A stretch of DNA of 64,000 bases. Source: Pisolithus tinctorius. Lineage: Eukaryota > Basidiomycota > Agaricomycetes > Boletales > Pisolithaceae. Both the position numbers and the translations under genes were made by a program. Below the pieces are notes generated by a model that worked only from the letters and a program-made list of their open reading frames with translations, did not search any database and was not told where the DNA came from. Position 1 is the stretch's first letter; each line of letters begins with the position of its first letter. The stretch spans positions 1-64,000 of the forward strand of contig JANFAH010000102.1 in NCBI GenBank assembly GCA_024663395.1. The letters run 5' to 3'. Shown in pieces: positions 1 through 10,279 of this stretch.

Positions 1-251
1 GAGTCACTTATCTGTCGGATGGACACATCCACATTCTGTGCCAATGCAAGTTGCGAAAGGGCGAAACCAGCTTCTATTAAACGCGTCAGATCGACATGAG
101 ATCAAAGAAGGCATGGTTTATGGATGACTTCGGACGAGCCTTGGTGCTGAAGAACTTCAGAAAGGTTCAGCTCAGCTGACATTCGCTTGTTTGCATCTGA
201 GCTCAAGGTGTCGGCCAGAATGTCTTGGATACTGTTCGACATCGTCGCCAT
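1..251 (-). CDS. Importin-beta family protein (Kap114/importin-9 type), 5' end only
   Basis: Partial gene leaving the left edge. The start ATG at 251 opens MATMSNSI and is followed by an importin N-terminal helix pattern (LSSDANKR, AELNLSEVL). After an intron around 44-130, whose donor I could not fix, a second exon reads AGFALSQLALAQ and ends with SIRQ, the second helix of the importin-beta N-terminal domain, where RanGTP binds in this family. A further donor seems to lie at about 7. Members are HEAT-repeat nuclear import receptors that carry histones, TBP or ribosomal proteins; the SSDANKR and ALSQLALAQ wording is closest to what I remember of Kap114/importin-9. Only about 5-7% of the usual ~1,000 residues is present, so the subfamily is an inference. 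The gene is divergent from the F-box gene, with 236 bp between the start codons. Confidence 0.6.
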
Positions 252-487
252 CGTGCACGTTGATGAAGATTGTTGCAAGCCTCGCCTCTGCACCTTATAA
301 CAGCGTGTATGGCACGCTTATCACGTGATAGCCCCATCGGCGTTGACGGCAATTGCCGGGTGGCAAGCTGAAAGGGCCTGGCTGGAGGCCCCTTCTTTTT
401 CCCTCCCAGTACTATTTACGCCCTCGCGCATTGTACGCCCTTGAGCATTCGTACTGACCCCCTTTGCACGATACAGAAATAAGTAAG

Positions 488-3329
488 ATGGGTGGTGCAG
501 GCCAGAGCGGGGGTGGCGGCTCTGTTTCTTCAGGGTCTCTCACTGAACGCCGGACGTCTACCCGGCAGGCGAAGAAAAGGCGTATTGCCGCTCCTGAATC
601 CGAGCAATATGAGGAGGATGTCGGGGATGTGGCACCCAAGAAGAAGAAACCTCGCAGGGGCCCACTGGCGGGAAGGTTGGCGGGCCTCATGGAAATGCCC
701 ATGGATATACTCTTCGAGGTGCGCCCCTGAATCTCCCCTTACTCGACCGGAACTTAGTTGAACCGTTGTGCAGATCTTTGGGCACCTAAACCCCTTGGAC
801 GTACTTCGCCTTGCCCGGACTACAAAGCAGTTTAGGCGCGTCCTCATGGACCGGTCTGCTCGCTGTATTTGGATTGCCGCTCGCAATAACCTGCCGGACC
901 TCCCAGACTGCCCACCCTTCATGAGCGAGCCTCAATTTGCCAACCTTGTTTTCGACACCCATTGCCATGTGAGCCCTAGCCTTTCTTGATCTTTTTACAA
1001 TTCTCAGTTTGATATCTAGGAATGCCTGGCCCCTAACACCCGTTCTGTGGACTGGTGTCTCGCTCGACGTATTTGTATGAAATGTACGAAAGATTGGTAG
1101 GTTACACCACTTGTCAGCTATTCGAAACTTCCTCATCTTCGTCCAGCATGGTCGAAGAGAATTACGCTTACGGTCCAGGGTCGCCATACGCGGCAGTGCC
1201 TAGTAAGCTGGGCAGTGAGTACATGAACACGATTCCAAGTAGTTCATCACGTTAATTGGGCATGGGCACGTCAGAGCGAGGACGTCAGTGCTACTACAGG
1301 AAGGATTTGGAGGAATTCCATCGGAAGAGGGCTTCTCTAACAGACCCTCAAGAACGTGAGAAGTTCGTTGAAGAGTGTAAGGCCCGTGTTCTCGAAATGA
1401 ACAAGGTAGTCGTTTGTTCCGCAAGACTTGTAGTGCCCTCTAATGCTCTGTCCTCAGCATGGCGTATTGTTGGATGCATGGGCCCTTAGGCAGGCGAGTG
1501 CTCGATCTATGGAGTTGGAAAACTTGAGGGGTGCAAGGAAACAAGCGTAGGTTTAGTACTGCGTTCTTTCCGCTTCAGGTTTTGAATCCTGCTCCTTAGA
1601 ATCATCGAGGAACTGACCAAACTTGGTTGGGGACCCGAAATAGAGCAGATCCCTCCGTACGATGACCTTGGTAATCATAGGCTGGTGAAACAGCCCACTC
1701 GCCTGACGTCCCGCAGTACGTAGGCTCATTTTTGCGCCTCCTCGCGGTTCCCTGAACCTTGTTTTAGTATGGAGCAATATCAGGCTAGAAATGATCAAGC
1801 ATATGGAGGACCTAAGAGCTCGCCGTCTTCAGCGCGAGCGCAAAGCATTGGTGTTTTCCCGCAAGCAGCTTGCCATCTCAATTCTCCGCACATATAAGCG
1901 GGAGCAACTACCATTTACAGATATTATGCCCGAACCAATGGACTTTTGTACGTTCCCTGAAGTGTCCGCCATCATAGACCTCCCGACGGAAACAGCGGTG
2001 ACGGAAGCTAGCTTTGCGGACGTAGTTTCCCGGTTTGGGGAACTAATTGCTCAGTGGCGTATCCGCACCCACAACAGTTTCATTGACAAGTTTAAAGATG
2101 CATTGTCCTCAAAACACCAACGGACTGCTGATGCCTTGGTGGAGAAACAAACAAACGGCGAAGCCAAGGCTAGTGCTTTATCGTCAACTGATGTGAAAGG
2201 GAAAGGCAAAGCAAAAGCTGTCGAACCTCCTCTGCCAGATAAAGCAGAGCTTGTCAAAGTTCTTTCGCTCGCTACCACGGTGTTCCGCTGTGACCATTGC
2301 GCTGCTGATTTGTGGATGACCTACGGCGATCCTTTCCAGGGTTTTCCATCAAAGCACTCTGCGTCAGCCATTCCGCTCTTCTATCCGAAGGTCATGGGTC
2401 ACCATTGTTTAACTAAGGGACGGGCACAAGAGAGTCCGATCACAGCCTCAGAGCCGATCAGTGAACTCAGGTGGTACCACCGGCATGTGCGTACGCAGTG
2501 GACATGTGCACCTCTCCAAATCGACGGACAAGCTGAAGCAGTCGCCTCTAACATCATCGTTGCATGTGATCGAGATCCACTTACCACCACAACGGCCGAG
2601 ATGGACACATTGGACCCGAAGCTGGCCTGTCTCAGCTGTCCTAAGTGGGACCCCGTAGTCAAGGATTCGTGTAGAGCTTCCGTGTTTGGTTGGCGCGCAG
2701 CGGTAGGTTTATCTGCCCTCTTGACCTGACCCCACATTTACATCGTTACTAGTTCATTCACTCCGTTCAAAACCACAACCGCGATGCCAGCGGGGTGAAG
2801 TGGCAACTCCTTGATGAAAACCTTGTGAAGGACATTGAGAACCTAGATGTTAACTTGCCTTCTCCGGAGCCCTCCTTGATTGCAACGTTCATGTCGGCCG
2901 TCCTCGGGACAGAATTACATAGTACCAACGAGGACAACACATGGCTCTGTGCTCACTGCATGGATCTTCCCGAAGAGAAGGATTGTTTGATACTCTCCAA
3001 GGTGAAGAGTCATCTGTCCGCTGCGTATGTCGTCGAGTCATTTGTCATTTCACCTGACTGAAACACTCTGCAGGCACGGGGTGGATGAACCCCAGGAAAA
3101 TCAGGACTACTATCGAGATTACGAGGCCCCGCAAGGGCGTCGAAACCCATACACACCCAATCTCAAGATTGCCTTAACGATGGAAAGGTCTTCAGTTGTA
3201 GCTTTCCCTGATGGCTATATGTCAGATGATAGCTACGATAGCTACGATAGCTATGGGTGCCTATGTGACGCCTGTGGTGACTACCACGACGAGTTTGACG
3301 AGTACGACGATTACCCGTTCTTCCTTTAA
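488..3329 (+). CDS. F-box protein of the basidiomycete family
   Basis: Multi-exon gene starting MGGAGQSGGG at 488. The N-terminus is basic (KKRR, PKKKKPRR: likely nuclear localisation signals) and is followed by an F-box, LMEMPMDILFE then, after an intron (721-773), IFGHLNPLDVLRLART. This is the usual basidiomycete F-box wording; such proteins bind Skp1 in SCF ubiquitin ligases. A Cys/His-rich patch follows (THCH, then CMKCTKD and later CDHCAADLW, CLSCPKWD, CAHCMDL), possibly metal binding. The long exon at about 1770-2703 contains a charged segment rich in K, G and A (KGKGKAKA). The acidic C-terminus carries three DSY repeats and a YDDYPFFL end, stop 3327-3329. The substrate is unknown, and the introns between 970 and 1790 are less certain than the rest. 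Confidence 0.75.
3228..3254 (+). repeat. 9-bp coding minisatellite (3 copies)
   Basis: Three in-frame copies of gatagctac (the last ends in t) encode DSY-DSY-DSY in the acidic tail of the F-box protein. A 9-bp unit can change copy number without shifting the frame, so length variation between strains would be expected. Confidence 0.85.
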
Positions 3330-3560
3330 GGGTGATCTTCCCTATCTTTCAAGAGAAATTACGATTTCAGCTCTGGCTCTAATTGCACTTTCACGCATTT
3401 GTCTGCGCACTTTTGTTTATTCTGGCTTCACTACCGTACAGCCTGCGTTCTCGTAATTTCTGCTGGGACAATGTTCTCTGTTGTCTGTGCTTCAGATCCG
3501 GATATGTACTTTAACATAGCAGTCCATGAAAAGGAACATGTATTATTATTGTGAATGCAC

Positions 3561-4472
3561 CTAAACTACAAGTTCGCCCTCAACGCTTCCTGGCTCAAGG
3601 CCCAGTCGAGGGAGGACTGCCTCATAACGATCCAGGTCCTTCTGTTTCAAATACTTCAGTACCTTGGCTCGTTGGTGAACCATGCGCCGCAACGCTCTGC
3701 GATTGTCGATATCCATACGGAACTTGAGCAAATGCGCCCACAAATTGCGTATTTTCAGTGTCAGGATAGCGGCTAAAGCGATTGAGATGAACAATGAAAA
3801 AGGAAATGTTGTGAGCTGCCAAACCATACCTTGCACCTCCGGGAGACCAGTATCATTGGGAGTCTCGGGGGTGGAGAACAGTTCTATGCATCTTCTCCGG
3901 TTTTCGTACGCGATTCCCTTTGCATTCGCATTACGTAGGCTAACAAGTTTCGCAAATATGTTCGCCTTCGCAACTTCATGCTTCATAGCTTCTTCCGTCT
4001 CTCGCACTGTATCCGCGTTAAAGTGGACTCGCCCCCTCTCCGCGGAAAGAACTGGAAAGACCTCGAACAACATCTTCTTGTTGTCTCCAGAGACGCCATA
4101 GTTGAGAGTAGAAGGAATATTAACCGCTCCTTCGGGGAATTCGAGGAGTTCGTGAGCATCCTCGGAGTGGAGCTTGTCTTGTGTTATAACAGCTTTCGCG
4201 AGATCGCACTGGGGCCACTTGTCCTGACCTCCACGTGGTATACCAAGGACGGCGTGTAGACGTGCAGCATCCTTGACCCGTTTACGTTCTTCCCGTATAG
4301 CAGACTTTGACTCCTTGACTTTTTTGCGTTGTGCCAAGCAGACGGCGGACGTATGTAGCTGCACACGCGCCGTCGATGCCACGGAGCGCGGTGTTGCTAG
4401 AGGCAAATGAGTGGTCGTGTTTCTGGTAGCAAAGTTGCCCATCTCACCTTGTCCAGCTAGTATTCTGTACAT
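3561..4472 (-). CDS. Mitochondrial ribosomal protein uS15m
   Basis: The C-terminal part is the S15 domain: DTGLPEVQ, then AAILTLKIRNLWAHL and further on RRMVHQRAKVLKYLKQKD, matching the family pattern (LTxxI..L..HL, LxxLvxxRxkLLxYLkr). S15 binds small-subunit rRNA early in assembly. The N-terminus (MYRILAGQ, then ATPRSVASTARVQLHTSA) is rich in R, S and A without acids, as expected of a mitochondrial presequence. Two introns fit: 4447-4397 (51 bp, GTGAGA...CTAG) and 3829-3773 (57 bp, GTATGG...TTTAG). Both are multiples of three without stops, so the unspliced frame reads through as 303 codons; spliced, the protein is 267 residues. The second intron splits VQ|AAIL, the most conserved part of the domain, so its removal is nearly certain. 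The length is usual for fungal S15m. Confidence 0.9.
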   Translation of the reverse strand: MYRILAGQGEMGNFATRNTTTHLPLATPRSVASTARVQLHTSAVCLAQRKKVKESKSAIREERKRVKDAARLHAVLGIPRGGQDKWPQCDLAKAVITQDKLHSEDAHELLEFPEGAVNIPSTLNYGVSGDNKKMLFEVFPVLSAERGRVHFNADTVRETEEAMKHEVAKANIFAKLVSLRNANAKGIAYENRRRCIELFSTPETPNDTGLPEVQGMVWQLTTFPFSLFISIALAAILTLKIRNLWAHLLKFRMDIDNRRALRRMVHQRAKVLKYLKQKDLDRYEAVLPRLGLEPGSVEGELVV

Positions 4473-4858
4473 GAGTCACGGAGCGACGCGACGAAAACAG
4501 GACTTCGAAATCTACAGGCGTGGGAAATTCGTGCCGGGGGTACAAATATCGCTTTTTTTTTTCTCTGTCTTTCTCTTTTTCTAAGGGAGAATGCCACGCT
4601 GCGCGACGTAGAACAACCTCGACCGTCGATGACAGTGCCAGTGACGAAAGTCCTGCTCTCTCAAGATAGATCCAGCATAGGAAGTGTCGTATCGACGCTT
4701 TTCCGCAGGACACGGCATGTCGACAAACGCTGGAACATATTGTTCATCTTCAGTGCTCTCCCCTCATACATCCATACTTGTAGTCGTGTACCGGAATTCA
4801 TTGTTAGCGTTCATCTAGTCCAAAATCATGTCATACATATGTTGGCTCGTGTTCTGTG
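4473..4858. other. Intergenic: uS15m promoter and 3' flank of GST copy A
   Basis: Lies upstream of uS15m and downstream of GST copy A. It holds a T/C-rich tract at 4553-4580 (T run followed by tctttctc) on the side of uS15m. The part from about 4640 to 4840 is homologous by eye to 6200-6260 plus 6738-6890 downstream of GST copy B (shared words cctgctctctcaag, ggaagtg, gtagtcgtgtacc). No gene seen. Confidence 0.6.
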
Positions 4859-5647
4859 CTAAACACTATTGCATTCTTTCTCCACATCAACAAGCAACTT
4901 GGCCCACTTTCCATCGTGCCAGCTCGCAATTTTCTCCCACTCATCGTCGTGCAATACCCTCTTGAGCCAAAAGAGGATAGCTGCAACGATAATGTCTGCA
5001 TAGGAAAAGACGTCTCCCATCAACCACTTTCCCTCTTCCTTGTCGTACCATTCCTGACTAGTGTTGAACATCCGCTCAAGATTAGTCCAGTGCTCCTCGC
5101 GTTTTAGCCCTTCTGCAGAGAGTTCGGTAAATTTTTCTTCAAACATTGTCTCCCTCGTGGCGATGTAGTATTCCGCACTGCGCTCGTTCAAGATCTCGCT
5201 TGTGCGAACGATAGGAAATTTGAAGGCGGCCCGCAGTAGGTTGATGACCACGCTGTCGAAAGCGCGAATGAGGCCTTTGCTCTTGTTGGAGAATATGGGT
5301 TTATCAAGGTATGTCTTCTCAAGGTACTCGGCAATCTCCAAAGAATCGGTGACCAGTGCACCGGTGTTCGGGTCACTTAGAACAGGTAGAGTATACTTTT
5401 CTGTGCCATCCAGTCGCTTGCTTGGTTTGGCTCCGATCTCCTTCATTCTCGGAGCGAGATCTGGGTACTCCACCCATTCTACCCGGAACGGAAGATTCTT
5501 GTAGCCCAGGGCGAACCTATAAGACCATGTTATACATCAGTGGATAGGAACAAATGATGGATCCATTTGCCTTGGCTTTGTAGTACTAGGAGACCAATGA
5601 TTCCCTTCGAGCTTGGAGGGGAAGTCGTAAAGGATGAGGGGTATCAT
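4859..5647 (-). CDS. Glutathione S-transferase, GSTFuA/UstS-like, tandem copy A
   Basis: Two exons, 5647-5571 and 5516-4859, give 244 residues. The protein opens MIPLILYDFPSKLEG and continues NHWSPSTTKPR, then FALGYKNLPF and EWVEYPDLAP, the thioredoxin-fold N-terminal domain of fungal GSTFuA/UstS-type transferases; the WSPS serine sits where the catalytic Ser is expected. LPVLSDPNTGALVTDS with EIAEYLEKTY is the glutathione-binding region; the C-terminal helical domain follows (GKWLMGDVFSYADI, then WLKRVLHDDEWEKI). The substrate is unknown; studied GSTFuA enzymes bind wood-derived aromatics. The intron (5570-5517, 54 bp) has a GC donor (AAG|GCAAAT) and an in-frame stop, so splicing is needed. 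First of four same-strand paralogues and closest to copy B, with which it also shares its 3' flank. Confidence 0.88.
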
Positions 5648-5682
5648 TGGTGCGTGGATGTTAACTTAGAACTGGTATGTCT

Positions 5683-5694
5683 GGTTCTTATGTG
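5683..5694 (-). promoter_or_regulatory. Conserved TATA-like element upstream of GST copy A
   Basis: Read on the minus strand this is cacataagaacc, about 36-47 bp upstream of the start codon. The same word occurs at the same place before copies C (9525-9536) and D (11102-11113) and, mutated, before copy B (7734-7745). Its conservation among otherwise diverged 5' flanks and its distance suggest a core promoter element (CATAAGA as a TATA variant). Confidence 0.45.
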
Positions 5695-6261
5695 ATTCTG
5701 AAACAACTGGAATCATGCTGTGTCATGATTGGTGATGACTGCATAGCGCAGTCCTGATCGGCATCTATCCTACATCCATGCAGCCCGAAAATCAACGCGG
5801 TCCGAGATCCGGTGAGGCTGTATGGGGGCGGACAAAAATGGTTGGGGAAGAATTGTGGGAGTGCGCCTATGGCACTTCAGACAACAACACTCCATGTAAA
5901 TGGACCGAGGCGTATGCTTCTTGAACGCGGACATCACACAAGGGGTGACGATGGCAGATTTGCATCTGATATTCTGTGCGGTGTTATGCATTTATTGAAC
6001 GAGTGCATGGAGGTTGATCGGGACCCCCCTGAAGCTGACCTGAATTCTGTTGCTATTTAGCGTATCCTTCCAGAGGTCCACCTTCGGTCAAAGCTACGCC
6101 GTGATGACATTGTCCGTATGGTTGGGGTTTCTACAGACTTCGGATTCACTCTCCTGTCCGTCCACGTAGGAGAAGCTGTTCTTCGACTCTCAGTCATGTT
6201 CACTCGGTGAAAGCCCTGCTCTCTCAAGTAGACTCAGCATGGGAAGTGCGGTATCGTTGGG

Positions 6262-6738
6262 TTTAAATTTATATGAGATTGATCGATTGGGTGCGACCGA
6301 CGCTCCCAGCCGCCGGTGGCTTTGCCTACGCGTCACCAGAATCGCCATATCACCTGTCTCTGCAGCTCCGCCCCCCGCAGGCGGAGTTTTTCCTACAGCC
6401 TTGGTGAGATGGCGGTTACGGGGATCGCTTCGCCCCTCCTGACCTGTTCCCGTCATCTCACTAGGTGGGCCGTTTCCCGTAGCTACCGTTTCTTACATTC
6501 CTGACCTGTCTTTCGTCTGTTTCGCTAGCTCAGCACAGTTTTTTGGTCACCTGGCCCACCCGCCTCTCACTCCTCTTCGTGTTCGTCTCGCGTTCTTATG
6601 TTTGTCGCAATTTTCTCTGTTCGATAGGCTGAAGTACCTCTCGCTTCGCAATTCATCCGGGCTGCAGTCGCCGCAGCCTTGGCTTTACTATCTAATTTTC
6701 GTTTTCGCACCCTCAGAGCACCCTGGGTCGATTAGATG
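6262..6738. other. ~480-bp insertion relative to the paralogous GST 3' flank
   Basis: The 3' flanks of GST copies A and B align on both sides (ggaagtg.gtatcg on the left, gatgcttttc.gcagg or gacgcttttc on the right), but copy B carries about 480 extra bases. The insert is rich in short pyrimidine words, codes for nothing recognisable, and shows no clear terminal inverted repeat or LTR ends. It may be a small non-autonomous element or unrelated inserted DNA; a deletion in copy A is equally possible. Confidence 0.4.
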
Positions 6739-6902
6739 CTTTTCTGCAGGATGAAAAACGCTAGAACATCGTCCACCTTTGGTGCTTTCTTTCGTACATC
6801 TATACTGGTAGTCGTGTACCAGAATTTCATTGTTGTCAACGTTCACCTCGTCCGAAATCAGGTACAATCATACACCAGTGCAAGCTTGGGCCGCGATCCT
6901 CT

Positions 6903-7688
6903 CTAAGCACCATTGCATTCTTTCTCCACATCAACAAGCAACTTTGCCCACCTTCCATCGTGCCAGCTCGCAATTTTCTCCCATTCATCGTCGTGCAAAA
7001 CCCTCTTGAACCAAAAGAGGACAGCCGCAATGATGATGTCTGCGTAGGAAAAGACGTCGCCCATCAGCCACTTTCCCACTTCCTTGTCGTACCACTCCTG
7101 ACTGGTGTTGAACATCCGCTCAAGAATAGCCCAGTTCTCGTCGCGTTTTGGTCCCTCTGGAGAAAATTCGGTAAATTTCTCTTTAAATGTTGCCTCCCTT
7201 GTGGTGATGTAGTATTCCGCGCTACGCTCGTCCAGGATCTCGCTTGTGCGAACGATAGGTAATTTAACACCGGGCCGCAGTAGGCTGATGACCGCAGTGT
7301 CGAAGGCACGAATGAGACCTCTGCTCTTGTTTGGGAAGATGGGCTTCTGTGGGTATGTCTTCTCAAGATACTCGGCAATCTCCAACGAATCAGTAACCAG
7401 TGCACCAGTGTTGGGATCGCTGAGAACAGGTAGAGTGTACATGTCTCTATCCATAAGCTTGTTTTGTCTTGCCTCGATCTCTTTCATTTTCGGAGCAATA
7501 TCTGGGTACTCCACCCATTCGACCCGGAACGGAAGACTTTTGTAGCCCAGGACAAACCTATAAGATCAGGTTATGCCTGAGTCGGAGGGAACAAATGATA
7601 GATCTACTTGCCTCGGTTTCGCGGGATTGGGAGACCAATGATTCCCTTCGAGCTTGGAGGAGATGTCGTAAAGGATGAGAGGTATCAT
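6903..7688 (-). CDS. Glutathione S-transferase, GSTFuA/UstS-like, tandem copy B
   Basis: Exons 7688-7612 and 7557-6903 encode 243 residues: MIPLILYDISSKLEG, NHWSPNPAKPR, then FVLGYKSLPF and EWVEYPDIAP. The expected active-site serine (WSPN) is present. The core LPVLSDPNTGALVTDS and the C-terminal motif GKWLMGDVFSYADI are the same as in copy A; the linker after KMKEIEARQNK is one residue shorter. The intron (7611-7558, 54 bp) has a GC donor (GAG|GCAAGT) and an in-frame TGA near its end, so the product depends on splicing. Copies A and B are each other's closest relatives in coding sequence, promoter and 3' flank, so they are probably the youngest duplication of the four. Role as for copy A: glutathione conjugation or ligand binding, substrate unknown. 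Confidence 0.88.
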
Positions 7689-8700
7689 TGGTGCGTGGAT
7701 GTCAACTTAGAACAGACGCTTCCAGTTCTTTTGTGTCGCTCAAACGAGTGGAATCTTACTACGTCACATCAGAGTCAGCAGCTGATGCGACGGCTGCGCA
7801 ATGCGGTCCCAATCGCGGGGCAGTGACATTAGTATTCCGCGTCATCACCACCATCTGGGAAACAGCTACGCGACGCGGCTGTTAACAGCTCTTTTGCACT
7901 TGAGCGAGCCTTCTCATTGGCCAACAAGTGTCTTAGCGAGTCTTACGACAAGTCACTTCCAAACGGAGGCAGGTATAACCTGCTCACTCCCTCGGGTAGT
8001 TTTGCAGATGACGCATTTCCCCGGGGATGGTCATTAACTTTTTGTCGCTTAGAGCATTACGGAACTCCACTGGTATTGCAGCAACTCGTTGCTTCTTTGA
8101 CCCACCAGGAAGACAGGATTTTTTCGTAACCCATTTTTTCAGTTCTGCGCGCACACTCCGTCGACCGGAAGGGCAGTCGTCCGCGGTCCGAGCTTCGTTC
8201 GTTGTCATCCGAAAACATTGCTTCGACGAAAATCAAGTAGTCGATTTTTATTAATCACGGGGTCTTGGAAGGGAATAACCGAAACAGAACCTCGTCTGTA
8301 TGCGGCCGGATCGCAGTGCAGAATACGACCATACTAGTGATCCCTGGAAACTCCAACTTGCCACCGGGCGACAGCAAGCTGAAAGTTTTCATGGAACCTC
8401 GTAATACATTGCGGCCAATGCATCTCGGCTTCTGATCACTTCGACTCGAGCCTATAGATCGACATAATACTTTGGCATGTTTGATAAATATGGAAAGCTA
8501 GACTAATTCTCATCGTTGCGCGGATGTCGAAAAAAGGTTGAGGAAATCATGTCGTCCACCCATCCTCCTCTTCTACCGCCTTCTTCGTCCTTCGAAGCAC
8601 ACTCTCCTGTCTGTCCGATTCTAGCTTTAGCTGGTTTGCATTACCTGGGATGGTTTGATTATCAAATTTTACATACTCGGGTACTCGCTAAACCCCTTTG
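7689..8700. other. Intergenic between GST copies B and C
   Basis: The first ~120 bp are the copy B promoter. The remainder has several short open frames in plus-strand registers (longest about 75 codons) without family motifs or consistent splice sites, which I take as non-coding. The flank below copy C (8500-8700) is not similar to the flanks below A and B. Confidence 0.5.
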
Positions 8701-9489
8701 CTAAACCACATTGCACTCTCTCTCTACATCAGCAAGTAACGTTCCCCACCTCCCATCGTGCCAGCTCGCAATTTTCTCCCATTCATCGTCGTGCAGCACC
8801 CTCTTGAACCAAAAAAGGCGAGTTGCAATGAGGATGTCTGCATAGGAAAAGACGTCCCCCATCAGCCACTTTCCCTGTAAGCTGTCGTACCACTCCTTGC
8901 AGGTCTCCATTGCACGCTCAAAAATAGCCCAGTGCTCGTCGCGTTTTGGTCCCTCCGGAGAAAATTCGGAGAATTTCTCTTTAAGTCCCGCCTCTCTCGC
9001 GGCAATGAAGAACTTCGCGTTGCGTTCGTTCAAGATCTCGGACGAGCGGAGGAGAGGGAATGTGATGGCGGCCTTCCATAGGTTGGAAGCCGCAGTGTCG
9101 AAGGCGAGAATGAGACCTTTGCTCTTGTTGGAGAATATGGGCTTATCGGGGTATGTCTCCTCAAGATACTCAGCGATCTTCCATGAATCGGTAACCAGTG
9201 CGCCGGTGTTGGGATCGCTAAGAACAGGTAGGGTGTACAACTCTCTACCGTCCGGGAACTTGTTTTGTCTTGCCCCGATCTCTTTCATTCTCGAAGCGAT
9301 ATCTGCGTATTCCACCCATTCAAGTTGGAAGGGAAGACCCTTGTAACCTAGGACGAACCTTATAGACCAGGTTATGCCTGAATCGGAGGGAACGAATGAT
9401 AGATCTACTTGCCTCGGCTTCGCGGGATTGGGAGACCAATAATTCCCTTCAAGTTTGGACGGGATTTCGTAGAGGATGAGAGGTATCAT
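8701..9489 (-). CDS. Glutathione S-transferase, GSTFuA/UstS-like, tandem copy C
   Basis: Exons 9489-9413 and 9358-8701 encode 244 residues (MIPLILYEIPSKLEG, NYWSPNPAKPR, FVLGYKGLPF, EWVEYADIAS). The intron (9412-9359, 54 bp) has a GC donor (GAG|GCAAGT) and, unlike in copies A and B, is free of stops and a multiple of three, so an unspliced message would read through with 18 extra residues between the active-site loop and FVLGYKG. Because the same intron must be removed in A and B, I take it as a true intron here. This copy is more diverged in the C-terminal domain (SNLWKAAITFPLL; ERAMETCKEWYDS), which forms the substrate site in this fold, so its specificity may differ. Confidence 0.88.
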   Translation of the reverse strand: MIPLILYEIPSKLEGNYWSPNPAKPRQVDLSFVPSDSGITWSIRFVLGYKGLPFQLEWVEYADIASRMKEIGARQNKFPDGRELYTLPVLSDPNTGALVTDSWKIAEYLEETYPDKPIFSNKSKGLILAFDTAASNLWKAAITFPLLRSSEILNERNAKFFIAAREAGLKEKFSEFSPEGPKRDEHWAIFERAMETCKEWYDSLQGKWLMGDVFSYADILIATRLFWFKRVLHDDEWEKIASWHDGRWGTLLADVERECNVV

Positions 9490-10279
9490 TGGTGCTCGAA
9501 CGGTAACCTGGGGCGGACTCCTTCGGTTCTTATGTATTTCTTGAATGCCAGTGTACTAGTCATGCGGTGCCGTGTGTGCGTTTCGCGCTTCGTCAGCAGC
9601 TGACGAACACGACACGTTTGTCAAGGCAATTACTATGTACCAAGCATCGCCCCCGTGATCGGTGTTAGTGGGGAATTCAGAAGTGCACCGTCGATGGAAC
9701 ACCGGTGAACTACGCCCGTCCGACCACGAACTACGTTGTGTTCACAAGTGCTGGGGACAACCTTTGGTCCTAGTCAAGTCCGAGGTTGGGCGAACAGTCC
9801 GATTGTGCGCAGTGTATCAGCACCGCGTTTCGGTAGGGAAGGAACACCTGTTCGTTATCACCCACACTAGGTACTGCGGTATCCTGCTGGTATCAGTAGA
9901 GAGTGGCAGCACTTCGTTTCTCGTTTGACCCACCTCGTATGTCGTGAGGGACATACGTGTGTTTGAAATATGTAAAGCTTCGCGTACACAAGAGTTTGGC
10001 TGGTCACACAACCATCAGTCCACGGCGGTAGTGAAGAAGCAAAGAGCATCGTCCAAGTCATCCACAGGTGTTTCTTCAGAGAAAGTCGAAGGAGAATAAG
10101 CTACAATGTGAAGCAAGTCACTCTCGCGAAAATTCCGTGACAGAAATGAGAAGATAATAAATTTTACGAGGGGTAAAGGGGAAGCCCAGGACGTTCTTAT
10201 TCGAGTAATAATTCATTTTTCCTTCCGTTTTACATCGAATCATACACATGTACCACGCGTACATCGACTCCTTGCTCAA
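9490..10279. other. Intergenic between GST copies C and D
   Basis: Contains the copy C promoter (element at 9525-9536) and the short 3' flank of copy D. Between them only short, motif-free open frames are seen. I see no gene, RNA or element. Confidence 0.5.

Larger units (their letters stand above)
5648..6902. other. Intergenic between GST copies A and B
   Basis: Holds the promoter of copy A (5648-5760, partly similar to the copy B promoter), about 400 bp without recognisable content, and the 3' flank of copy B, which is split by an insertion at about 6262-6738 relative to the copy A flank. No convincing coding sequence on either strand. Confidence 0.55.
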
